Shown: positions 30,034-37,137 of the stretch, one piece after another
Layout of the letters: the number at the start of each line of letters is the position of its first letter
Position numbering within the stretch: position 1 is the stretch's first letter
Source of the DNA: Pseudomonadota bacterium
GTDB taxonomy: Bacteria; Pseudomonadota; Alphaproteobacteria; Geminicoccales; Geminicoccaceae
Reading direction: 5' to 3'
Length of the DNA stretch: 45,276 nt
Assembly: GCA_030549795.1 (NCBI GenBank)
Contig: JAUQQO010000017.1
Coordinates: 1-45,276 of the forward strand
Program-made: the position numbers and the translations under genes
The notes under the pieces: generated by a model
Database searches by the model: none
The model's input: only the letters and a program-made list of their open reading frames with translations
What the model was told of the DNA's origin: nothing

Positions 30034-30061
30034 ATCCTAGCGAGGATAGGACTTTTGTCAA
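30034..30061 (-). promoter_or_regulatory. Strong sigma-70-type promoter
   Basis: Reading the minus strand, TTGACA (30061-30056), a 16-base spacer and TAGGAT (30039-30034) form a near-consensus promoter for the gene at 29097-30005. It decides the start choice, since the in-frame ATG at 30035 lies within the -10 box. Confidence 0.72.
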
Positions 30062-30179
30062 CGTGCTTGCCTAACCACGCGCTCCTTGCTTGCTAATGAT
30101 CATTTTCGTGGATGATATACCTTGCTCCCCCGACCCGCATCGTTAAGATCTTCTGCTGCCGTGACGGTTGGACCAGTCG

Positions 30180-31163
30180 ATGCGGATCACCGCTGAAGAT
30201 CTCGACGGTTGGGCCGAGAAACCCGAGGCGCGGAGCGAGTTCCCCGCGCTCATTCGTCGCCTGCTCGCGCACAGCGCCGCCCGCGCCCTCTTGGCCGCCG
30301 GACGCCCGGTGGCGGCGTTGAACGTCCTGGGTTGGTGCCCCGATCCGCCGCCCGGCGCGCCCTGGCTCGAGATCCTCGAAAAGCTCGCCGAGACCGGCCC
30401 CGAATCAACCTCTGACAAGACTCTAGTAAGCATTTTCGTCGATCAAGCCATCAAGCGACTGGAGGCCGATCCTTCGGTTGACCGCAACCGCCTAGCCTGG
30501 GTCGAGTTGAAGCTTCTCGACTATTTGTGGCAAATTCGAGATAGCATAATGTCCCTGTGGACCCGGCTCACCTCCGATCCGGCCTTCCTCGTCGAGCTCC
30601 TCAAGCTCGCTTTTCGTGCCGAGGGCGAACCGCCGCGCAAGTTGGAAGAGCACAACCGTGCCGGAGCCGGCTCAAGCTATCGACTATTGGTTTTCGAGCT
30701 TCGGCATTGCCCTCGCATTCCCGGGCAGCTCCCCGATGGGACCGTCGACGCGGCGACCCTTGAACGATTCGTCGAGGAGGCGCGCGAGCGCGCCCGAGCC
30801 GCCGGCAGGCTCACCATCTGCGAGCAGACCCTGGGCCAGATGCTGGCCGGCGCTCCGGGCGAAGCCGACGGTCGCTGGCCCTGCGAGCCGGTCGCCGCCC
30901 TGCTCGATCGCCCCGAGCTCGGCGAGGTTCGCAAGGGCTTCGCGATCGGTGTTTTAAACGCACACGCGACTCGCTTGCGCCCCCTCGTCGAGATGGCGAG
31001 CTGGGAGCGCAGGCTCGCTGAAGACTATCGACGTCACGCGCGCGCGTGGTCCGCGCGCTACCCCCGCACCGCCGCGTGCCTGTCCGACCTCGCGCATCGG
31101 AAAGAACACCATGCCCAATCGGATGAAGAGATGTATCGAGAATGGGTGGAGAGGATGATGTGA
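30180..31163 (+). pseudogene. Remnant of a large NTPase-type defence protein (ends fused, middle missing)
   Basis: This 327-residue open frame seems to join the two ends of a much larger protein. Residues 1-28 (MRITAEDLDGWAEKPEAR, LPALIRRLL-type) match, from memory, the N-terminus of >1000-residue proteins of defence islands with a nuclease-like domain and a STAND/AAA-type NTPase. From about residue 30 it reads like their C-terminus: ARALLAAGRPVAALNVLGW, RLTSDPAFLVELLKLAFR, IPGQLPDGTVDAATLERFV, DGRWPCEPVAALLD and YPRTAACLSDLAH. No Walker A or nuclease motif remains. The frame is open, so a short product could be made. ATG 30180 is favoured by the homologous N-terminus. It is classed as a pseudogene by inference; an active truncated protein is the alternative. 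Confidence 0.6.
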
Positions 31164-31351
31164 GCCGCGCCCGAGCGGCGGCTGGGGGAGCGGGCAGAAC
31201 GCAAAGGCGCCGCCGCGCGCTTCCTTTTGCGCTCGCCTCCGGTGGGCCGGGCGGCGATGCGCGTCGGCTCGAGCGCGCAGCCTTCTCGGTACCACTCTTG
31301 GCCGGCGAGGATGGCGCGGTTAGAGCGTGACGGTGCGAGCGCGAGGTGGAG

Positions 31352-32143
31352 ATGGCGAGTGTGATCCACGCCCGAACCGGCCGCGAGGTCCGCCGTCTGG
31401 CGCGCGAAGGCTTCAGCGGCCATACAGCCGGGCTCGCCCCCGGTTATGTGCAAGGCAACCTCGTGATTTTACCCGAGCGCGAGGCCTTCGACTTTCTTCG
31501 CTTCTGCCAACGCAATCCCAAGCCCTGTCCGTTGCTCGCCGTCTCCGAGCCGGGCGATCCGCATCTGCCGGCTCTGGGCGAGGATCTCGATCTGCGCACC
31601 GATCTGCCGCGCTATCGGCTCTGGCGCGAGGGTGCGCTCGTCGACGAGCCGACCGACATCCGCCATCTCTGGCGTTCCGATCTGGTCGCCTTCGTGCTCG
31701 GCTGCTCCTTCAGCTTCGAAGAGGCCTTATTACAAGCCGGCATTCGCCTGCGCCATCTCGAGTGCGGCTGCAACGTGCCGATGTACCGCACCACGATCGC
31801 CTGTGCTCCGGCCGGTCCCTTCAAGGGCCCCATGGTCGTCTCGATGCGCCCGCTTTCCCCGGCCGATGCCATCCGGGCGATTGTCATCACCGCGCGTTTT
31901 CCCGCCGTGCACGGCGCCCCGGTCCATTTGGGTGACCCGCGCGCGATCGGCATCGCCGATCTCGATCGACCCGATTACGGCGACCCCGTTCCCCTCGAGC
32001 CGGGCGAGCTGCCGGTGTTTTGGGCTTGTGGCGTGACCCCGCAGGCGGTGCTCGAAGCGGCACGGGTGCCCTTTGCGATTACTCATGCGCCGGGGTGCAT
32101 GTTGGTCACCGATCGGCGCAACAGCGAGCTGGCACTGGCATGA
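31352..32143 (+). CDS. Putative hydro-lyase, DUF1445/YcsI family (D-glutamate cyclase-like)
   Basis: The 263-residue cytoplasmic protein matches the UPF0317/YcsI family: [100 protein letters not shown], and the end segment [32 protein letters not shown]. The mammalian relative DGLUCY turns D-glutamate into 5-oxo-D-proline; bacterial members are annotated as putative hydro-lyases. ATG 31352 follows GAGGTGGAG. The gene overlaps an ATGA with the next frame and is 42 bases from the TRAP binding protein, so it is likely expressed with transporter 2 and acts on its substrate. Confidence 0.88.
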   Translation: MASVIHARTGREVRRLAREGFSGHTAGLAPGYVQGNLVILPEREAFDFLRFCQRNPKPCPLLAVSEPGDPHLPALGEDLDLRTDLPRYRLWREGALVDEPTDIRHLWRSDLVAFVLGCSFSFEEALLQAGIRLRHLECGCNVPMYRTTIACAPAGPFKGPMVVSMRPLSPADAIRAIVITARFPAVHGAPVHLGDPRAIGIADLDRPDYGDPVPLEPGELPVFWACGVTPQAVLEAARVPFAITHAPGCMLVTDRRNSELALA

Positions 32144-32184
32144 TCCGATTTGCAACCCTTCGCCGCGTGCACAGGAGGAAGCAA

Positions 32185-33234
32185 ATGCGCACGGTGTCCC
32201 TCGCAGCGTGGGTGGTTGGGATCTTATGGGCGATCAGCGATGTCGCCGCTCAGGATCTTCCCCGTACGCATCTCAAGGTCGTCGGTGCGTGGGGGAATCT
32301 GTCACAATATAAGAACTTCGAGCAACCGTTTTGGACGCGGGAGATACCCGAAAAGAGCAAGGGTGCGATCACGGCCGAAATTACGCCTTTCAACGAAATG
32401 GGCCTAAAGGGAGCGGAGATCTTCCGCTTGATGCGCTTGGGCGTGATCGACTTCGGCTCGACTGTGCTCGGCTATGTCGCCGGGGACGATCCGCGCAACG
32501 AGGCGATCGATCTCGCCGGGCTCGCTCCCGACATCGCCACCGCGCGACGGATCTCGGATGCCTACCGTCCCGTTTACGATCGCTTCTACCGCGAGCAGTT
32601 CGGCATTCAGGTGCTGGCGATTTGGCCCTATCCGGCGCAAGTCATCTATTGTAACGGGGCGATCTCGGGGCTCGAGGATTTGCGCGGCAAAAAGGTTCGC
32701 ACCGGCAACCGCACCCTTGCCGAGTTCGTTGAGGCGTTGGGCGGCACCGGCGTGACCATGTCCTTCTCCGAAGTCGTCCCGGCGCTGCAGAACAAGGTGG
32801 TCGACTGCGCGATTACCGGCACGCTTTCCGGCAATGCGGCGAAGTGGTACGAAGTCACGACCCATCTCTATGCTCTGCCCGTGGGGTGGAGCCAGGTGAT
32901 GCACGCGGTCAACGTCAAGACCTGGGAGCGGCTCGCCCCCTCCGTGCGCGAGTTCTTGCAGCGCGAGATCCGCGACCTCGAAGACCGCATCTGGAAAGCC
33001 GCCGAGTTCGAGACGCAACAGGGCATCGACTGCAACATCGGCCGCGACAGCTGCACGATGGGTGTCAAGGGCAAGATGACCCTGGTGCCGGTCTCTGAGC
33101 GCGACCGCGAGACCTTACAGCGCGTGCTGCGCGAGGTGGTGGTCCCGAAATGGGCCAAGCGCTGCGGCGCCGCCTGCGTCGAGGAGTGGAACCGCACCGT
33201 CGGTGCCATCGTGGGCATCACGGCGACGCCGTGA
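32185..33234 (+). CDS. dctP: TRAP transporter substrate-binding protein 2 (DctP family)
   Basis: The 349-residue exported protein (signal peptide about 1-22, cleaved near VAAQ) binds the substrate of TRAP system 2. DctP features are LKVVGAWGNLSQYKNFEQPFW, EIFRLMRLGVIDFGS, ISGLEDLRGKKVRTGNRTLAEF with the ligand Arg, and VVPALQNKVVDCAITGT. It carries cysteines in pairs near the C-terminus (DCNIGRDSC and RCGAAC), which suggests disulfides in the periplasm, unlike the other two binding proteins here. ATG 32185 follows a perfect AGGAGG; the longer frame from ATG 32140 has no such site. Its stop overlaps the start of the small permease gene (GTGA). Confidence 0.88.
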   Translation: MRTVSLAAWVVGILWAISDVAAQDLPRTHLKVVGAWGNLSQYKNFEQPFWTREIPEKSKGAITAEITPFNEMGLKGAEIFRLMRLGVIDFGSTVLGYVAGDDPRNEAIDLAGLAPDIATARRISDAYRPVYDRFYREQFGIQVLAIWPYPAQVIYCNGAISGLEDLRGKKVRTGNRTLAEFVEALGGTGVTMSFSEVVPALQNKVVDCAITGTLSGNAAKWYEVTTHLYALPVGWSQVMHAVNVKTWERLAPSVREFLQREIRDLEDRIWKAAEFETQQGIDCNIGRDSCTMGVKGKMTLVPVSERDRETLQRVLREVVVPKWAKRCGAACVEEWNRTVGAIVGITATP

Positions 33235-33839
33235 GCACGGGCTTAAAGCGCATAGCCGGCGCGCGGCTCGCGGCTCTGGTCGCGGCCTTGGATCTCTGGC
33301 TCGCCTGGAGCCGCCGCTTGGCCCGTCCGCTTGCGCTTTCGGGCGGCTGTCTTGTGCTCGGCGCGGCGCTGCTCGTGGTCGTGGAAGTGGCGGCGCGCGG
33401 GCTTGCCGGGGTGAGCTTGGGCGGCGCCGATGAACTCTCGGGCTATGCCCTTGCCATCGCCACGAGCTTCGGCCTGCCGCTCGTGCTCCTCGAGCGCGGT
33501 CATGTGCGGGTGGATACGCTCGTGCGGCTCTTGCCACCCCGCGCCATGGCCTTCTTCGACCTCCTGGCCCTTCTCGTGCTCACCGGCTTTCTCGCCCTTT
33601 TGGGCCAGCGCGCGGGGCTGGTCCTCGCCGATAGCCTCGCCTTCGGCTCGCGCGCCACCACCCCGATCGCAACGCCCTTGTGGATCCCACAAGGGCTTTG
33701 GTGCGCCGGCTTTCTCTTCCACCTGTGCGTTGCCGTCCCGCTCTGTTTGCGGGCGCTCATCGCCTTCTTCACCGGTGCAGGGGAGATGGTTCGCGAGCTC
33801 GCGGGGCCGCCCGGTGGCGCGCACCAGCCGCCGCGCTGA
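33231..33839 (+). CDS. dctQ: TRAP transporter small permease subunit 2
   Basis: This 202-residue membrane protein has a basic, amphipathic N-terminus and four hydrophobic segments (about 38-58, 72-92, 105-130, 150-175). The segment GADELSGYALAIATSFGLPLVLLERGHVRVDTLVRLLP is typical of DctQ. The GTG start overlaps the dctP stop (GTGA), so translation is coupled. The large permease starts 11 bases after its stop. Confidence 0.86.
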   Translation: MSTGLKRIAGARLAALVAALDLWLAWSRRLARPLALSGGCLVLGAALLVVVEVAARGLAGVSLGGADELSGYALAIATSFGLPLVLLERGHVRVDTLVRLLPPRAMAFFDLLALLVLTGFLALLGQRAGLVLADSLAFGSRATTPIATPLWIPQGLWCAGFLFHLCVAVPLCLRALIAFFTGAGEMVRELAGPPGGAHQPPR

Positions 33840-33850
33840 GGGGCGCACCC

Positions 33851-35137
33851 ATGGTCGGCACAACGGTCCTCCTCTTGCTGGGCCTGTTGGCGATCGGATT
33901 GCCGGTGGCAGCCGCCTTGGGCGTGCTCGCCCTCACCCTCGATAGCCTCTTCGCCCCCATCCCGCTCACCCTCGCAGCGGGCGAGATCGCCTGGAACACG
34001 AGCAAGGATTTCCTTTTGGTGGCGATCCCGCTGTTCGTGCTCCTGGGCGAGATCCTGTTGCGCGCTGGGGTGGCAGAGCGCACCTATGCGGCGCTTTCGA
34101 TCTGGCTCGGTCGCTTACCGGGCGGGCTCATGCACGCCAATATCGCCGCCTGCGCCCTCTTCGCCGCCACCTCGGGCTCTTCGGTGGCAACCGCAGCCAC
34201 CATCGGCACGGTCGCCCTGCCGCAGGCGCAGCGCTTCGGCTATGATGAAAAACTGTTCGCGGGATCGCTTGCCGCCGGGGGCACTTTGGGCATCCTCATC
34301 CCGCCTTCGATCAACATCATCCTCTACGCGGTCCTCACCGACACTTCCATCCCGCGCCTTTATTTGGCGGCGCTCGTTCCCGGGGTGTTGCTCGCGCTGG
34401 GCTTCATGCTGGTCGCCGCCCTTTTGGCGCGCTCAAGTGCCCCGCGAGACCAACCCCACGCCGCACGTCGCTTGCGCGTGCGTCTTTTCGCACTCTTCGA
34501 CCTCGCTCCGCCCTTTTTGATCTTCCTTTTGGTCGTGGGGTCGATCTACGCCGGCTGGGCGACGCCGACCGAAGCGGCCTCGCTCGGGGTCGTCGGTGCG
34601 CTCGCGCTTGCGGCCGCCTATCGCCGGCTCGATTGGCCGATGCTCAAAGCTGCGCTCGAGAGTACGGTCAAGACCACGAGTATGATTCTCGTGATCGTGA
34701 TTGCCGCGGCGATCCTCAATTTCGTACTTTCGGCTTTGGGCATCACCCGTCAGATCACCTCGACCCTCGTCGATATCGGTCTTTCTCCTTGGGCTATGTT
34801 CATAGCCATGGTGATTTTCTATCTTATTTTGGGATGTTTTATGGAAACACTGTCGATGATGATCACCACCGTGCCGGTCGTCGTGCCGGTCATGGTGGCC
34901 GCCGGATTCGACCCGGTTTGGCTCGGCGTGGTGATCATCGTGCTCGTCGAAGCGGCGCTTATTACCCCGCCCGTGGGGCTCAACCTGTTCGTCGTGCAAT
35001 CCTTGCGCCCGCATGGACGTATCGAGGACGTCGTGCAAGGCGTGCTGCCTTTTTTGAGCGCCATGATCGCCCTGCTTGCCCTCCTTGCCCTCGCCCCCGG
35101 GCTCGCCTTGTGGCTGCCGCAGCGCATCATGGGGTAA
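33851..35137 (+). CDS. dctM: TRAP transporter large permease subunit 2
   Basis: The 428-residue DctM-family translocation subunit shows LLAIGLPVAAALGVLAL, FLLVAIPLFVLLGEILLRAGVAER, ATSGSSVATAATIGTVALPQ, AAGGTLGILIPPSINIILYAV, GSIYAGWATPTEAASLG and LVEAALITPPVGLNLFVVQSL. About twelve hydrophobic segments can be counted. It closes the hydro-lyase/TRAP operon. The next gene points toward it from 177 bases away; no clear terminator was seen in between. Confidence 0.92.
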   Translation: MVGTTVLLLLGLLAIGLPVAAALGVLALTLDSLFAPIPLTLAAGEIAWNTSKDFLLVAIPLFVLLGEILLRAGVAERTYAALSIWLGRLPGGLMHANIAACALFAATSGSSVATAATIGTVALPQAQRFGYDEKLFAGSLAAGGTLGILIPPSINIILYAVLTDTSIPRLYLAALVPGVLLALGFMLVAALLARSSAPRDQPHAARRLRVRLFALFDLAPPFLIFLLVVGSIYAGWATPTEAASLGVVGALALAAAYRRLDWPMLKAALESTVKTTSMILVIVIAAAILNFVLSALGITRQITSTLVDIGLSPWAMFIAMVIFYLILGCFMETLSMMITTVPVVVPVMVAAGFDPVWLGVVIIVLVEAALITPPVGLNLFVVQSLRPHGRIEDVVQGVLPFLSAMIALLALLALAPGLALWLPQRIMG

Positions 35138-35314
35138 GCGAACCGCCCGCGCAGGCCATGCGCTCTCTCGCCCAGCGATCGGGTCGGATTTCGCCTCTGC
35201 GGCGATCCTGGAAGCAGAGCGCTTCGCTATCGGATGTGCGCGCAGCTGGGCGGCGCTCGCTTCGGATCGGAGCGCTCGATCGCAGCGCCCGCCCGTTTTC
35301 AAAGCCGGGGCCAA

Positions 35315-36070
35315 CTACGAGGTCGGCTGCGGCCGCTGGGCGATCGACGCACATGCGCCCGTGCCTTGGCCGCCCTCGGCCTTCGGGCGCGATGCCTCCG
35401 CCCGCGCGGCCAGCCGTTCGAGGATCGGCAAGGCATTGAGGAGCGCGCCGGCGAGATGCGGCATCGGCGTACCGCGCAGTGCGAGCGTGACGCGGTCGGC
35501 CTCGAGCTCGAGCGCTCCAAAGACGGTGGTATCGGCGAGCCGCGCTGCCGTGCCCGCATCCCGGGCACCGCTTAGCCGCGCGCGTAAGTCGAGAAGGGCC
35601 CCGCGCAGCTCGGCATCGATGAGCTGCGGCACCACCGCCGCATCGGTTGCGGTGACCCGGAAAATGGAGTCGAAGGCGCGATCGCCGGTTGCGACTTCGG
35701 GTGGAACCTCGCTCACCGCGTCGAGTATCGCCGCCCGCACCCTGGGCTCGACGAGGAGCCGAGCCAAAGCGGGCTCGTGCAGGGATAGGGCGAGGACCGT
35801 CCAACTGCTGCCCGTGCGACGCGCCGCGCGCGTTGCACGCAGGCTGCGCACCGAGAGCGCGACCGCCCGTCCCGCCCGGTCGCCGCGCGCTACCAAGAGC
35901 TCCCGCTCGAAGCCGCGCTCTGCGCGCTGTCGCGGCGCCGCGACTTCGACCGGCTCGAGACCGAGCGCGGCCGCAAGCGCGCGCCGATCGCGCGCGTTTG
36001 CCCAAGCGAGCCACCAGTAAAGAGCGGCGATGGCGGCACAGCCGGCAAGCAACAGCAGGAGTGTCGGCAA
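35315..36070 (-). CDS. Hypothetical membrane-anchored protein
   Basis: I do not recognise this 251-residue protein. Residues 3-25 (LLLLLAGCAAIAALYWWLAW) form one membrane span, so the rest is tethered to the inner membrane, probably on the cytoplasmic side given the charged ARDRR that follows. The remainder alternates strands and helices (WTVLALSLHEPALARLLVEPRVRAAILDAV, AFDSIFRVTATDAAVVPQL, LELEADRVTLALRGTP) and could be a single folded domain of about 170 residues, with a Pro/Ala tail. No catalytic motif is seen. It is divergent from the HAD phosphatase gene, with 128 bases between. Confidence 0.6.
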   Translation of the reverse strand: MPTLLLLLAGCAAIAALYWWLAWANARDRRALAAALGLEPVEVAAPRQRAERGFERELLVARGDRAGRAVALSVRSLRATRAARRTGSSWTVLALSLHEPALARLLVEPRVRAAILDAVSEVPPEVATGDRAFDSIFRVTATDAAVVPQLIDAELRGALLDLRARLSGARDAGTAARLADTTVFGALELEADRVTLALRGTPMPHLAGALLNALPILERLAARAEASRPKAEGGQGTGACASIAQRPQPTS

Positions 36071-36198
36071 GGCTCGCGCTTCTGCACTCCGATCATGCGA
36101 CTGGACGAAGTGATCATCGACGCTAGCTCAAGGACCACCGGCCGGTCAACGGATCCGCCCGCATCCCCCCACGGATCGCCGCGCGTTGTGGAGGCTCC

Positions 36199-36903
36199 AT
36201 GCTCAATTTCGCGATCGATGCCCTCATCTTCGATGTCGATGGAACGCTCGCCGAAACCGAGGAACTGCACCGGATCTGCTTCAACCGTGCCTTCGCCGAA
36301 GCGGGGCTGCCCTGGTCTTGGTCGGTTGCGCAGTATCGCCGGTTGTTGACCACTACGGGCGGGCGCGAGCGCATCCTGCGCTGGATCGAAGAGGTCGAGC
36401 CCGAGCGGGCGGCGCGCCTTGCGGGCCCCGAGGATCCCTTCGTGCGCGCGCTGCACGCCCGCAAAACCGAACTCTACGCCGAGGGCGTGCGGGCGGGCGA
36501 GGTGGCGCTCTGCCCCGGCATCCCGGAGCTGCTCGCGCAAGCACGAGCGCTCGGCATCCGGCTCGCGATTGCCACCACCACGAGCCGGGCCAACGTCGAG
36601 GCGCTGCTCGATGCCCATCCAACCGCGCTCCCGCGCGAATGGTTCGCGACCATGGTCTGCGGCGAGGACACGGTCCGCAAAAAGCCCGATCCCGAGGTCT
36701 ACCGCATCGCCCTGGCGCGCCTCGGGGTTGGCCCGGTGCGGGCGCTCGCGGTCGAGGATTCGAAAAACGGCGTGCTCGCCGCCAAGGGGGCAGGGCTCGC
36801 GGTGGTCGCCATCCCGAGCCTTTACACGCGCGGCGATGATCTCGGCCCCTTCGATCTCCTGCTCGCTTCCGCCGCCGAGCTCATACCGCTGATCGGCCGC
36901 TGA
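36199..36903 (+). CDS. HAD-superfamily phosphatase, CbbY-like
   Basis: The 234-residue cytoplasmic HAD-IA enzyme has motif I DALIFDVDGTLAETEELH (nucleophile and acid Asp), motif II IATTTS, motif III Lys in RKKPDPEVYRIAL and motif IV VEDSKNGVLAA. The GGRERILRWI cap segment and motif spacing fit CbbY-like sugar-phosphate phosphatases; in autotrophs CbbY removes the Rubisco inhibitor xylulose-1,5-bisphosphate. No Calvin-cycle genes are in the window, so the substrate is open; phosphoglycolate phosphatase is another option. GGAGG lies five bases before the ATG. Confidence 0.88.
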   Translation: MLNFAIDALIFDVDGTLAETEELHRICFNRAFAEAGLPWSWSVAQYRRLLTTTGGRERILRWIEEVEPERAARLAGPEDPFVRALHARKTELYAEGVRAGEVALCPGIPELLAQARALGIRLAIATTTSRANVEALLDAHPTALPREWFATMVCGEDTVRKKPDPEVYRIALARLGVGPVRALAVEDSKNGVLAAKGAGLAVVAIPSLYTRGDDLGPFDLLLASAAELIPLIGR

Positions 36904-37078
36904 GAAGGTTGCAGCGAACCGGTGCGTCCTTGGCTAAGACCCGGGCGCGAAGGACGCCCGCACTTCGCCTCGGCGAAGGAGCCAGCCACGATCGGCTTAT
37001 CAGCCGAACGGCCCGCGCGCACGAACGGCCCGAGCGCAGCCGCGATCGACCGATCTTTGGGCTCTGGCGCCGCGCTGT

Positions 37079-37096
37079 GCGGTGCGCGCGCACCGC
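37079..37096. terminator. Perfect 18-base palindrome in convergent intergenic region
   Basis: GCGGTGCGC-GCGCACCGC is a perfect inverted repeat, extendable by about three more pairs outward in RNA. It lies between the converging HAD phosphatase and P450 genes and is a candidate bidirectional transcription stop without a T-run. Confidence 0.45.
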
Positions 37097-37119
37097 GCAA
37101 AAGTAGGGCTTCGGCTCCT

Positions 37120-37135
37120 CGCCCGCGCGCGGGCG
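37120..37135. terminator. Perfect 16-base palindrome after the P450 stop codon
   Basis: CGCCCGCG-CGCGGGCG starts two bases beyond the P450 stop codon (minus strand). With the neighbouring palindrome at 37079-37096 it may stop read-through in both directions. Confidence 0.4.
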
Positions 37136-37137
37136 GC

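Noticed and set aside
27264-31345. Attachment-site repeat of the guaA 3' end
   Set aside because: I looked downstream for a second copy of the guaA terminal bases and found none, and no integrase gene is present.
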